Source of the DNA: Chara braunii
Taxonomy: Eukaryota; Streptophyta; Charophyceae; Charales; Characeae
Reading direction: 5' to 3'
Assembly (NCBI GenBank): GCA_003427395.1
Contig: BFEA01000007.1
Coordinates: forward strand, 1,163,276 to 1,192,303
DNA: 29,028 nucleotides
The first letter of the stretch is position 1. Every line of letters begins with the position of its first letter. Below, in pieces: positions 18,678 through 28,649 of this stretch. The notes beneath the pieces were generated by a model that was not told the DNA's origin, did no database searches, and saw only the letters and a program-made list of their open reading frames with translations. The translations under genes were made by a program, and so were the position numbers.

Positions 18678-21246
18678 TGTGACGCCCAACCTCACGCCCT
18701 GCGCGACTTCCTGATCGGAGTGTGATGGGGGCCTGAAAGTGCAAAAAGGGGTGTGGCAAGGATTTTTGGGAATTTGGGGTGGAGCCCCAGGTCGGAACTG
18801 AGATCTCCTTTAGCGAGTTTCAGGGTAAGAGTGCGAGTGTCTCCTAGCTCAGGATTGAGGCGATGACCGACCATGCGGCCTGGGCCGGGGCGGGGTGCCA
18901 GGGGTATCCTTGTGGGAGTGCTCGTATCGCTGCAGGCCGTCGTACGTCTCGGTGTCCGACGAAGACGAGTCGGATTCTCGTTGCCCAGTCCTGGGATAAG
19001 CTCGTTGCACGACCCTCGCTTGCCGAAGCTCGTCGGGCTGCCGACACTCTGAGCACGGCGGGCAGGGCCAGAACCGGGCTATGGAATCCCAGGGGACCAC
19101 GAGTAACCGATGGTAAGGGAGGACGGTATAGTAGGGGGGGAAGTCAATAGTAATGGCAACCAAGCCTGGGGTTAGAAAGTATTGCTGGTTCCGGCTGTCA
19201 GGATAGTCGGGAATCCGTGAGTCTCGGTCGATTGCCAGCTGGAAATCGCCCCTGCACAGTCGCTCGTTTTCAGTCCGGCAAAGGTACTCGAGATATCCCG
19301 GGTTCCGTAGGGAGCGTCGTTGCCGGGTTCGCTGTCAACGGATCTGTTCCCTTTCCCAATACGCCTGGTATTCTGGGTCCCTCAGGCTTTCACGATCGGT
19401 GATCCAGAAGGGAGAATCTATCGCCATGTCTCGTTCAACCGAATCCCTGCATACACATCTTCTTACGGGGCAGGATCGTGGCTAGCTTTTGCGGGCGCGC
19501 GTGTAGATGGCACGTCCGCGGACGGCTGTTGTCTTACACGTGCGTGTGCAGGGGCCAGCGGATCCGATCCTAAACTGCGCAAATAACCACGGCGCGATTC
19601 GTCCGCGTACCGGCTCAGTCATTCTGCCAATTCCCTCAGCCTGTCAACAAGCATGCATCCATGTCCAGGTCTGTCGTGTCAAGTTCGTTCGGGTTTGCGG
19701 GCCGGCTTCGTGAGTGTTCGTGTAAGCCGTATTCATCAGATAATACTTACACGGGGGCTCGCAGGGTTAGTCCGTTGTGGATCGATCCATTAGCCAATCA
19801 CTTATGCAGGGGGGGGGGAGCTCATGCAACGATTTTTCAGACATCTCTTGTTCAAGCAGAAAGCAGTTGCATACCCAGTCATACATCAAAGCATCACAAC
19901 AGTATTCATTCCTTTCACTTACCAATCATCTGAGTGAGAATAGGTCGGCGCTACGAGCGTTGGATGATTCAGAGTCTTGCGCAACCATCGGTTATCCCAG
20001 CGTTACAAGATCATCATACCCATCCCATCAAGTGAATGCAAAAGGGAAAGAGGATAACACATCACACCAAGCCGAAAGAAATGCCGAAATGCAAAACAAG
20101 GGTGTCTCGCCCAGAGCCAAAACTTTGTGCACAAGGACTGAGAAAAGACAAAGAAGATTGCAATCCCACATCCGCCTGTTTCCCCTTTCTCTCTCTCCCT
20201 CTCCGATGCGGACAGTCCGTCGTTTCGCACCCATCAACGGAGTTGTCACCCCACTTAGTCCGCATGCGCCCGTCACGTTCGCCCGTGCGCCACAGTCCGT
20301 CTTGGCCTACATGTCAACCCCGCACATTTGGCACCAGTTCGTCAGGTCGCCCAACTCCCACATCCACTCACCTCTTACTCCGCTCATTAGCCGACCCTCA
20401 CTGATCGTCTTAACCTCGAGCTTCCAAAATTTTTAAGAGAGACATCTAATCGCGCTTGCTGAATTTATAACATGCATGCGTGCGCGAAGTGTGCGGGATT
20501 GCATAGACTGAGAAGGGGAAGAAGGAAAGGAAGTGCCTGCGTGCTGCATGACCCGGCCACGGCATGGGGGACGTAGCCACTCTCCACGCATCGATTTGAG
20601 CATGCAACGCGTCGGCTCATCAAAACACAGCAAAAAGAGGAAGGAGAGGCGGGAAGAAGGCGAGAGCAAGAAGAGGGGATACAGTTACAATTGCGCCCGC
20701 CAAAGATTACACTTACATGCAAGATTTAGGCGCGAATGGAAATCGGCGCTCCGATCCTGACAGGGCGCAGTGCGTGCAAACAAGAAGCGCTGCACAGCAA
20801 AAATTAAAAGAGAGCCTAAATTCCTGCTCAAGTTCTACTTGCAAAAAGGAAATTCCGAGAAAAGGAAAAAAAAGGAAGAAAAATAATTCCGAGAGCCCGT
20901 GGGGCTCGACTTCAGTTGAAATTTCAAAAACGAAGATTCTCGCGCGCAAATCGCGCCAAAACTCCCCGTGCTCACAGCAGAACAAAAAAGAAGTCATGGC
21001 AACCGTTATTCTCCGCGCTTGCTGTGGCGCGGTCACTCAATCGTCGGCGCGGGGTTTTTACGACGCTGACCCTTCCCCTCTGAACAAAGACGAAGCGGCG
21101 TGAAAGAAAAGAAAAACGAAGCGAGGACACCGATGCAATTTACCTGTCGATCCCACCTCCCGTAACTGGCCCTGCTTTCCCCGATGCAAAAGACCCCTCT
21201 TATCATCGCGCAGAAAATCGCGCGGAACGAAAATTGGGACGTCACA
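18678..21246 (-). repeat. Full-length solo LTR, about 2.57 kb
   Basis: The plus strand starts TGTGACGCCCAACCTCACGC and ends GGACGTCACA, a TG..CA pair with TGTGAC/GTCACA inverted ends. It runs through all landmarks of the family, including ACGATCGGTGATC (about 19,392-19,404), CGATGCGGACAGTCCGTCG (20,203), the TATA box (20,462-20,470) and the MYB/E2F-like module. No coding internal region is attached, so it is a solo LTR. I see no clear target-site duplication. Confidence 0.75.
20689..20718 (-). promoter_or_regulatory. LTR upstream module with E2F-like site
   Basis: The minus strand reads TGTAAGTGTAATC, CTTTGGCGGGCGCAATTG, then TAACTGTA. The order is the same as in the other copies; one of the two MYB-like cores is altered (TAAGTG). 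The related TATA box is at 20,462-20,470. Confidence 0.45.
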
Positions 21247-22122
21247 GCCTGGAGATATGTAATATTGAGTTGTTAGTCTCTGGATAGTCAGGGCCCCTAG
21301 GATCGTTAGTTATAGCCCAATGAAAGTCTCTCGCGCACAGTCAGTCGTTCTCCGTCAGACGGGGGAACTCCGGGTTTCTCAAGTTTCCCCGCCGTCTGAG
21401 ATGTTCACCCTCCTAGTATTTGCGATAATCCGGGTCCCTCGGGCTCTCACGATCGGTGATCATAAAGGGGGGTTTTACAACCATATCCGACTAGTGGATT
21501 CGGTCTCCCGCATCCTTATGAATCGAGACCGACTCATGCAGACGCGCACGTACGCTGCGACTCGGTTTTCTCGAGATCATGGTCGTACGTGAGCGTGCAC
21601 ATGAGTGAAAGTGGATTGGACTTGGGTTTCTCGTGCTGGTGTAGCGATTGTGCCCTTCCTGCATGCAACTATCCTACCCTTACTATTTCGGGTGAGATCC
21701 GATCATTACATTCATGTCCATGTCATTCATGCGACAAAGGGACAGAGAGGGAAGGGGGGGGAGCAATCATCCTAACATCACATCATTCTTGGTCATCTGG
21801 TGACGACCATTAGGCTAATGACTAAACCTAAACATCCGTAGCGAGTGTTTTCAATCAGACCCGAGATTATTGCTTGACGCATATGGATACTAGAAAGTGA
21901 CGAAATAATTAAGCAGGCATTACAAAACAAGATTAAAAATCCGAAAAGATCACTAAGAAAGAGGCTCGCATCTATTTCATGCATACATATGAAGCAAAGA
22001 CAACAAGGAAAATCCGAAACGATTTACAAAGAAAGTTCAAGAGGGCCGCAACAAGATTGGCCCAAGCAGAAATCAAAATTATACAGATAGTTGGAAGAAG
22101 AGACCGCATCCCACACATAGCT

Positions 22123-22123
<1 letters not shown>

Positions 22124-22200
<77 letters not shown>

Positions 22201-22219
22201 TCTCTATCTCTTTCTCTCT
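22124..22219. repeat. (CT)n microsatellite
   Basis: An almost perfect CT dinucleotide run of about 75 bp, followed by CT-rich sequence. It has expanded from the short CT-rich stretch seen at the same place in the other LTR copies (13,960-13,980; 20,190-20,204). Confidence 0.95.
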
Positions 22220-22708
22220 ACATTCCCCGATGCGGGCAGTCCGTCGCCGCGCATCAACACAGAGTTGTCACCCTGCTTGGTTCGAGCATGCAAGCCAGGT
22301 TCGCCCGTGCGCCACAGTCCGTCGCGGCCCACGCGTCAACCCCGCATACCCAGCACCAGCTCGTCGGATCTCCCAACTCTCTCGTCGACTCACCTCTCAA
22401 GCTGACCCGTTAGCCAACCCTCACTGATCATGCTAACTCCAAAGTTCATAGAGAGCAAACTAATCGTGCTTGTGAAATTTATAGCATGCATGCGTGCGCG
22501 AAAGGTGCGGGATAAGCCCAAGTGGTCAGGAGGAGAAGAGAGGAAGTGCCTCCGTCTGCATGGCCAGGCCGCGGCGTGGGGGTTGTAGCCACACTCCACG
22601 CATCGATCCGGTCGTACAGGCGTTCAGACCAATTAGAATAGAGCATTAAGCATGTAAGACAAAGAAGAAGAAGGCGGGCAGACACGAGGAAATCAAGAAA
22701 AAAGAAAC

Positions 22709-22749
22709 ATACAGTTACAATCGCGCCCGCCAAAAGCGACAGTTACACA
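22709..22749 (-). promoter_or_regulatory. LTR upstream module, best-preserved copy
   Basis: The minus strand reads TGTAACTGTCGC, TTTTGGCGGGCGCGATTG, TAACTGTA. Both TAACTG cores and the E2F-like TTTTGGCGGG are intact. It lies about 230 bp upstream of the TATA box near 22,480. Confidence 0.5.
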
Positions 22750-23234
22750 AGATTAAGGGCGCGATCCAGTCAGAGTCCAGTTCCTAGCGCAGCAAGATGC
22801 GCGCAAGTGCGACGCAACAAAATTCAGAGTACCTAAATTCGTAGTCTAAGTCCTAATTGCAAAAAGAAAATTTTGAAAATCCCAAAAACAATTCTGCGAG
22901 CCCGTAGGGGCTCGACATCAGTTGAAAATTCAAAAATGATATTCCCGCACGATGATCGCGCCAAGAATTCCTAGTGCTCTCAGAAGAACAAGAAAGAAGC
23001 CATGGCAACCGTTGTCCATCACGCTTGCTAAGGCGTGGTTACCCAATCGTCGGCACGGGACCTTCCCGACACCGACCCGGCAGATTTCCACAAAAAAAAA
23101 AAAAAAAAACGAGGGCATCCATGCAATTTGCATGACCGACCCATCTTTCCACAGCTCATCCATCCGACCCAATCCATTTCCCCAAGGCAGCATCACGCAG
23201 AAAGTCGTGCGATTACAGAAAATGGTTTGTCACA

Positions 23235-23882
23235 CCCCGAGGAAGTTTCCTTGTGGCATTCCGCGGCCATTTTCATACGGAAATCTTTGGCCGCAGGGTC
23301 GGGTGTCTGTGGTCCACCGTCTGTTCTCAATGTGGAGGCGGCGTGGTCCAGCGACGTCCGGCGGACGACGGGAAAGGGCATAACACGGCCACGGGGGAAA
23401 AAAAAGGGGGACCTCCGTGTTTGAAATTCGAATTTTGAATGACGGTTGCGACGACGACAACGACGTTCGGCTGGCAGCATGAACACGATGCAGCGCTGAA
23501 CCGGGTTTGGCAGCGCCGTCCCTTCTGCCCACCTCCAGCTGTGAGTGCATGCACGCAATGGGTGAGTCCATCGCAGTCAACCCTCTTCAACATCGTCTTC
23601 GCCGTCATACACATTTCCGCCTAGAGGACGACATCAAATAAAAGGTGGAAGCTTCGTTGGACATCTTTAGCTTGTTAGTTGGTTGGGGAAGGAGGACACA
23701 TATGGCAGTGGAGGGATGTCATCCGTGAGGAGCTCGTGGCTATGGAAGGTGGTGGAGAGGGTGGTGGAGAGGGTGGTGGAGAGGGTGGACGTGCGGTGTT
23801 GACAACACTTGAGCGGGCGGACGTGGGGCCAGCCGTGTCGACCGTTGTTCTTCATTGTCAGCAGGAGAGGGCGCTGGGATGA
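23235..23882. other. No gene recognised; upstream flank of the transposase
   Basis: Contains TTGAAATTCGAATTTTGAA (near-palindrome, about 23,420) and frames without motifs. A plus-strand frame from 23,679 (MVGEGGHIWQWRDVIREELV...) ends at 23,882 and could be an N-terminal extension of the transposase. Confidence 0.4.
23748..23783 (+). repeat. Three perfect 12-bp repeats GGTGGTGGAGAG
   Basis: Three consecutive copies, reading Gly-Gly-Gly-Glu in the plus-strand frame from 23,679. Confidence 0.9.
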
Positions 23883-25000
23883 ATGGAGCAGTTGCGCGTA
23901 CGTAGAAGAAGGACATTGGCGCAAGCTCCGGATGATGGCCCCGACTATGTGGCGACCTCGAGGCAGTCATTCAGCTATGCTACGTGTTGGGTTGTGGAGT
24001 CATTCCGCAAGCGACGCCGAGGTGGTGGATGAAACACAGAACTGGAGGCATGTGGGAAGACCTTAGGCAATGTGAGGATGCGACGGACTACTCCCGGGAG
24101 AGGCTACGCATATCGCCACGAGTGTTCGAGGAAATCACAGAGCATTTATGCACCTCATCTTCGGCGGCAGGTGACGTTCTACAGGGAGCCTTTGCAGCCC
24201 AACCAGATTGTGGCGTATGCACTGTACAGGTGGGCGTCGGGGGAGACGTACAAGGGCAGCACGTGTAACTTCGGAATTGGCATAGCTTCTTGCCTGGTTG
24301 TTGTCAGTGACGTGACTACCGTGGTGCTTAGGGTGTACGGAGATAAGATTAGCTGGCCAACTGGAGTTCGCAAACTCATCGTTCTGCGGGCCTTCACTGA
24401 TAAAGGGTTCCCCAATTGNCACGGTTGCATTGACTGCACTCACATCTACGTGGACAAGCCAGCGAATGCCCCAAACGAAAACTACTATGACAGGAAGCGC
24501 TGGTTCCCCATCGTCACGCAGGTTGTCGTCAACCTCGACTTGCATGTACTCGATGTGCACATAGGATACCCGGGTAGCTGCCACGACATCAGGGTGCTCC
24601 AGCTGTCCAGCCTGTGGAAGTGGGCGGAGTCGGGGTCGTTGTTTTGTGGTCCTCCCGTGACACTCTCGTTCGGGGTGCGGACGAATGGCCACGTTTTGGT
24701 GGACAATGGCTACTCCCCCTCGGAATGGATGGTCATCACGTATGGAGGCGTCAATCAGCATGTCGATAAGGAGCGCTTTGAAGTTTGAAAACAAGCAGAA
24801 AGTGGCGAGGGGAACGGTGGAGAGGGGGTTCGGCAGGCTAAAGGGCAGGTGAAGGTTGTTTCTGCGGACGCACAAGACGAACTTGGACACGCTCCTGCAG
24901 CAGTTCATTTTCATCTGCATACTGCACAACATTCTCATTGACGCTGGTATTTCATTCCACGAGAATCTGCTATGGGAGGCCATGTCGTCCGTCGTACGTC
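23883..25000 (+). pseudogene. PIF/Harbinger (HARBI1-like) transposase, broken
   Basis: Pieces in order: MEQLRVRRRRTLAQAPDDGP (frame from 23,883), WWMKHRTGGMWEDLRQC...RISPRVFEEITEHL in a second frame, then from about 24,150 the original frame: TFYREPLQPNQIVAYALYRW, GFPN-x-HGCIDCTHIYVDKP, YYDRKRWFPIVTQVVV, GYPGSCHDIRVLQLSSLW and LVDNGYSPSEW. A third frame carries KVARGTVERGFGRLKGR, TGA (24,850-24,852), then LLQQFIFICILHNILIDAG. The DDE residues are present: Asp at 24,432, Asp at 24,702, Glu at 24,820. This nuclease would cut and paste element DNA. The last frameshift sits at TTTGAAGTTTGAA, which looks like a 7-bp duplication; the TGA replaces an expected Trp. One base is N (24,419). No clear terminal inverted repeat is seen. 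Confidence 0.85.
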
Positions 25001-25085
25001 ATACGGGGGGTCTCCGTACGGCCCGTGTGTACGGTCGGACGAACGGCCGTACGGGCTACGGACGGTCTCCGTCCGAACGTGCCAG
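24984..25085. repeat. Cluster of CGTACGG / CCGTACG motifs
   Basis: Within about 100 bp CGTACGG-like motifs occur many times in both orientations (GTCGTACGTCATACGG, CTCCGTACGGCCCG, GTACGGTCGGACG, GGCCGTACGGGC, GGACGGTCTCCGTCC). It can fold into several hairpins. It follows the last transposase codons and might be a terminal structure of the transposon. Confidence 0.5.
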
Positions 25086-25280
25086 GGCCCGGTGTAGGGG
25101 GGAGAGGGGGGGGTTGAACTCTGAACCCCAAGGATGGTAGGGGGGGTCTTGAGGTTCACGTTAGTATTGTTTTTTTTAATTAAGAAAATTTTTCGTGGTG
25201 GAAAAAGGAGAAAAAAAAAAAGCAAAATCGAATGAATCTACGTTTAGAACATGAAAATATACATTTTCGCACTTGTTTTT

Positions 25281-25375
25281 GTTTGTGTGTGCGTGTGTGC
25301 GTGTGTGCGTGTGTGCCTGTGTGCGTGTGTGCGTGTGTGCGTGTGTGCATGTGTGCGTATGTGTGTGTCTGTGTT
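25281..25375 (+). repeat. (GTGTGTGC)n microsatellite
   Basis: A run of GTGTGTGC units with minor variants over about 95 bp. The region around it (25,086-25,738) shows no credible gene. Confidence 0.95.
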
Positions 25376-25378
25376 CGT

Positions 25379-25398
25379 GGGGGGGAGGCGACCCCCCC
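25379..25398. other. Perfect G7/C7 hairpin
   Basis: Seven G, the loop AGGCGA, seven C, followed by (AATC)n and a short A-run. It is capable of a very stable hairpin. It may be a simple low-complexity feature. Confidence 0.6.
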
Positions 25399-25738
25399 AC
25401 TTCTAATCAATCAATCAATCAATAATAATAAAAAAAGGCCGCAATCGTTTGTGTGTGTATGATGAGATGTGTCCACTGCACAAAACGATGCAGCGAGCTT
25501 GCGTTTTTAATTTAAAAAACAACACAATGAGAAAGATGCTAAGAACCACAGGCGTTTCAGTATTGAATGAAGCGATCCACGACCTATGTGAAACCATCAT
25601 TATGACTCACCGACAAGGGCCTACTATCATTCATGGAAAGAAAAAAAAACGGATTTGCAGCAGAGGAGGGCAATTCTTCACCGGGAGGTGGCATGTGTGT
25701 TGCCTTCACACCTTTATCTGAGGATATCTGCACATGTT

Positions 25739-26325
25739 TTTACGTATGTAGTTGTTCAATCTTGGTTCAGACGCCCCTCTCCTCCAGATGATGATTAATC
25801 CGTCTCGGGATTGCTTTTGCATGGATTATTGAGCAACACTACATACTTGGTTTTATCTCGGATATTTTGAGAACTTGGCTCAGTGGAATGCAATTTTGTT
25901 GGCATAAGTCGTGGTTATCATTTCTTCGAATTACTGCTTTCCTCGTCACCCTTGAGGTAGACGCAATGGTTATGACAATTGGTAGGTTTGATAGGTGCTT
26001 AATTGTATGTAACTCCTTTTTTAGAGGATAGCCCTATGAAAAGTTCTTCTGCAATCTTGGTGTTTTTCTTTGCCTGCTCCCTTCTCGTTTTCTTCCCTCT
26101 CCGTTGTTTTTTCTTTCCTTTTTGTTTCTTTTCTCATTTCTTTTTTCTTTTCCGTCACGTCGGAAAACAAGTTCCTAGATATGCAAGTTCTCAAAACATC
26201 TGAGATAAAACCAAGCTTGTAACGTTGCTTAAAAATCTATGCAAAAACCATCCCCGGACAGATTGATCACCCACTTAAGGAGAGGGGCGTCAGAACCAAA
26301 TTTGAACAACCACGTACGTAACTAC
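25739..26325. repeat. Long imperfect inverted repeat with ~305-bp loop
   Basis: The left arm 25,739-25,878 is complementary in reverse to 26,184-26,325 at about 80 percent by hand alignment, with long exact blocks (TTCAGACGCCCCTCTCC against TTCTGACGCCCCTCTCC, and CTTGGTTTTATCTC). Weaker pairing continues outward to about 25,650 and 26,405. The loop is T-rich (26,040-26,160) with short frames only. It may be a foldback or MITE-like element, or a hairpin RNA source. Confidence 0.75.
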
Positions 26326-26499
26326 CGATTCAGATCTACCAGAAAAAGGGATAGAGGTAGCACATTTACTCGGAAACCAAGAACCTCGAAATGCAAACTC
26401 CAGAAAACACACCAGGCTTTGAGAGCACCGATCGTATCAAGAACCTACCCCAATCTATGTACCTGGTGTATCTAGGGGGGGTAGTATGATGCTCCCACG

Positions 26500-27060
26500 A
26501 AGCAATTGTACTCAGATTTCGCCATGGCATAAGGAAAGATTACAAAAACTAGGAATATTGCTACTATAGAGGCCATCGCAGAGAGGAGAAGGGGGGTGGG
26601 TAGGCGGATGAAGGATAGTGAGACGGAACACTGAGAGAGCATTGGAGAGGGGGATCATGATGAGGAGAGCCATGGGGGAGGTGGGAAAGGAGAAAGAGGA
26701 AGAAAGCAATGAGCATGGCGAAAATCGTAACAATGGAGAGAAGGAAAGATGGTTGGCGGGGGAATAGGAACGTCATGCTTATAAGCGAGCAGAACACTTG
26801 GGGGTTAGTGCGAGGGTGGAGGGAGCAAAAGCGTTGTGAGAGCAAGAGAAACTACAGTAAGAGCTGCGCTGATGAATATTGTATAAAAAGGCTAAAAAAA
26901 CTAAAGTAGCAAGAAACAGTGTAAGAATTGTGGCTAATCCTACGAAGAAACTTGAAAGCAGCATAATCCATGTAGCAGAAGCACCGATCATGTTGATGAA
27001 GAATACTTAGACGAGCAGCGACTTCGCCAATAAATCCTACAACAAATCAAACGAATATAA
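26500..27060 (-). other. Hydrophobic ORF fragments, possible decayed membrane-protein gene
   Basis: Several minus-strand frames in series are strongly hydrophobic. One is MIGASATWIMLLSSFFVGLA followed by TILTLFLATLVFLAFLYN (26,991 downward). Another is FISAALTVVSLALTTLLLPP near 26,875. A third is FLLSIVTIFAMLIAFFLFLL near 26,740. They lie in different frames. A TTGTTGTAG sequence on the minus strand near 27,035-27,043 could be a 3' splice site. This could be a multi-pass membrane protein with introns or frameshifts, or chance in T-rich antisense sequence. I do not recognise it. Confidence 0.2.
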
Positions 27061-27271
27061 AAATCAAGCAAAACAGAACAAAACAAATTGTGTGGAGAGA
27101 GAGAGACGTTAGGAAGCATCCATCTCCGGATAATGACACAACAATAATGATAATAATTTGGGACGAGAGAAAAAGGAAGGAGGGAAAGAAAGAGGGAATC
27201 CCAATCCGGCCAAGCGACCCCCAGTGCCGACGAAACCATTAAAGGGTTTGACAGACCAATCCCAAAAGCTT

Positions 27272-27319
27272 TTTCGCTAGCGCCTGTCGGACTAGCTCAT
27301 CAGGGGAGAATACCCCTCG
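27272..27319 (-). ncRNA. Degenerate hammerhead-ribozyme motif
   Basis: The minus strand has CTGATGA (27,303-27,297), a 5-bp stem II (GCTAG at 27,296-27,292 pairing with CTAGC at 27,280-27,276, 11-nt loop) and GAAA (27,275-27,272): both conserved core strands in correct order. Upstream GGGG-TATTC-TCCC can form a stem I hairpin as in the intact motif at 28,586. The nucleotides at the expected cleavage triplet (ACC where GUC would be) and the sequence for stem III (no complement) do not fit, so self-cleavage in that layout is unlikely. An alternative type I fold has only a 2-bp stem III. Confidence 0.5.
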
Positions 27320-27365
27320 GTTGTCGTTCCGGAAAGGGAGGGAGAGATCTATATTAGATCGAGGA

Positions 27366-27460
27366 CTATGACTTTAAGAGAGGGGGAAGGAGGGGGAAGG
27401 AAGGAGGGGGGGAGGGGAAAAAAAGGGGGAGAGGGGGAGAGAGAGAGACAGAGAAACAGG
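27366..27460 (+). repeat. Purine-rich (GA/GGGA) tract
   Basis: Nearly pure purine on the plus strand (GAGAGGGGGAAGGAGGG-type, then GAGAGAGAGA). It reads as Glu/Gly/Arg low complexity and is not taken as coding. The minus-strand polypyrimidine could also be an intron tract. Confidence 0.7.
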
Positions 27461-27469
27461 GAACGGGAC

Positions 27470-28585
27470 GAGAGCATTGTTACCGCCGCAGATCGAGAAG
27501 ATGATGTCACCATGCTTGAAAGGGTCACACCAATTGTCGATCCACGAAAGTAGGAGATCCGCCAGGAAAATCGAGGAAAAAAAAAGATGACACAAGGCTT
27601 TTCCTCCAGAGTCTCAACGTCGAAGATAGCGGAAGAGCCAACCCGAATCAACCCTTAGTCCTTAGCGAGCCAACCCAGGCAGAATGGCAAGAGCATGAAG
27701 ACAAGTGCACGTATTCCCACGCGATAGCCCCGAAAAAAAATTCAATCAGAGCATAGGAGTGACGTGGCACGAACAGGCAAAGCCGCAGTAGCAAGTCACT
27801 TATCCATCGTCATAAGGCTGCCAAGGGGCAAGCATTCGGGATCAGAGCGCATGAGGATTTCAGAAGTGCAGAGGTCGCACTCCGAAATTAACCAACCGTG
27901 TTGCCCAAGTGGCGAGAGTCAACAGTTGGATGCGTGCAAGGTCACATCAGCGCATATGCGAGGCAGGAGTGACACAAAAATGAATGCGCGATGTTGCATC
28001 ACCCACACCGTGACCGTTCGAGCATCTAAACACCACTGGGTCCTTATTATCCCTTGCACCGTGATCATGGCATGCGGCATCATTCACCAACCATACGAAG
28101 ACACAAGGACTAGAGCCCGAGGGCACTAAGCCATGAGCCATAAACAGCAATCCAATAACTTAAAGACAAAGCAACTGACAGCCAACAACAACGCATACAA
28201 CGAACAGCAAGGCAATTAACGACCTCATGTCACACAGGCTGGGAGGGAAAGGGGTGCGGCGGGCGGGCAAACAAACAGTACAGAGCAAGTACTAGGGGAA
28301 GGCAAAATAAAAGACGACGAAGGAAAAGGCATATGACACCAGGCAACGACAAGCAGCAAGGGCTGGAGGGCATGGGGGAAAGGCAGGTGAACACACAACG
28401 ACATAGGACAACAAGGCATAGGATGACCGGCAGCAACCAAGAGTAGAAGCTGAAAGACACAGAGGAGGTTGGAAGGGACAGAGGAAGCAGGAGGGAAGAC
28501 GACGCAAGAACATGAAACAGGCAAACCAAAAACATATAAGTCAAAAGAAACGGAAGACCGAAAAAAACAAAAACTGATGATAACA
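27470..28585. other. No gene recognised
   Basis: Short frames only. A minus-strand segment near 27,490-27,570 reads WIDNWCDPFKHGDIIFSICG and is faintly protein-like, without a known motif. From about 28,130 the plus strand is rich in AGGCAAC/ACAAGGCA words, a compositional repeat that continues past 28,700. Confidence 0.35.
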
Positions 28586-28641
28586 AGATTGTTTCGTCGG
28601 AATTGCACCGACTCATCAGGAGGCTGAACCCTCGACAATCT
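28586..28641 (-). ncRNA. Type III hammerhead ribozyme, complete core
   Basis: Reading the minus strand from 28,641: stem III AGATTGT, cleavage triplet GTC with C at 28,634, stem I hairpin GAGG-GTTCAG-CCTC (28,633-28,620), core CTGATGA (28,619-28,613), stem II GTCGG (28,612-28,608) with loop TGCAATT and CCGAC (28,600-28,596), core GAA, then ACAATCT (28,592-28,586), which pairs with all seven bases of stem III. Every invariant hammerhead core position is present (CUGANGA, GAA, the U before the cleavage site, and C17). Self-cleavage is predicted between 28,634 and 28,633. The order (stem III open) is type III. The host transcript is unknown; a degenerate relative lies 1.3 kb downstream on the same strand. 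Confidence 0.88.
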
Positions 28642-28649
28642 GCGGAATC

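Larger units (their letters stand above)
21247..23234 (-). repeat. LTR copy lacking the first ~500 bp (plus-strand order)
   Basis: It begins directly at the end of the preceding LTR. GGATAGTCAGGG, CAGTCAGTCGTTCTCCGTC and GGTCCCTCGGGCTCTCACGA match the copy at 19,200-19,400. CGATGCGGGCAGTCCGTCG is at 22,229, the TATA box near 22,480 and GTCACA ends at 23,234. A long (CT)n expansion lies inside. It includes a short A-run at 23,091-23,109. Confidence 0.75.

Noticed and set aside
24135-24983. 282-codon minus-strand ORF
   Set aside because: Antisense shadow of the transposase; the plus strand has all the transposase motifs.
27262-27319. Active type I hammerhead at the degenerate site
   Set aside because: The only type I fold I can draw has a 2-bp stem III; the intact neighbour indicates a type III ancestor.
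28572-28592. Second ribozyme core on the plus strand (CTGATGA at 28,573)
   Set aside because: It lacks the GAAA strand and stem II; it arises because the minus-strand motif is followed by a partly complementary sequence.
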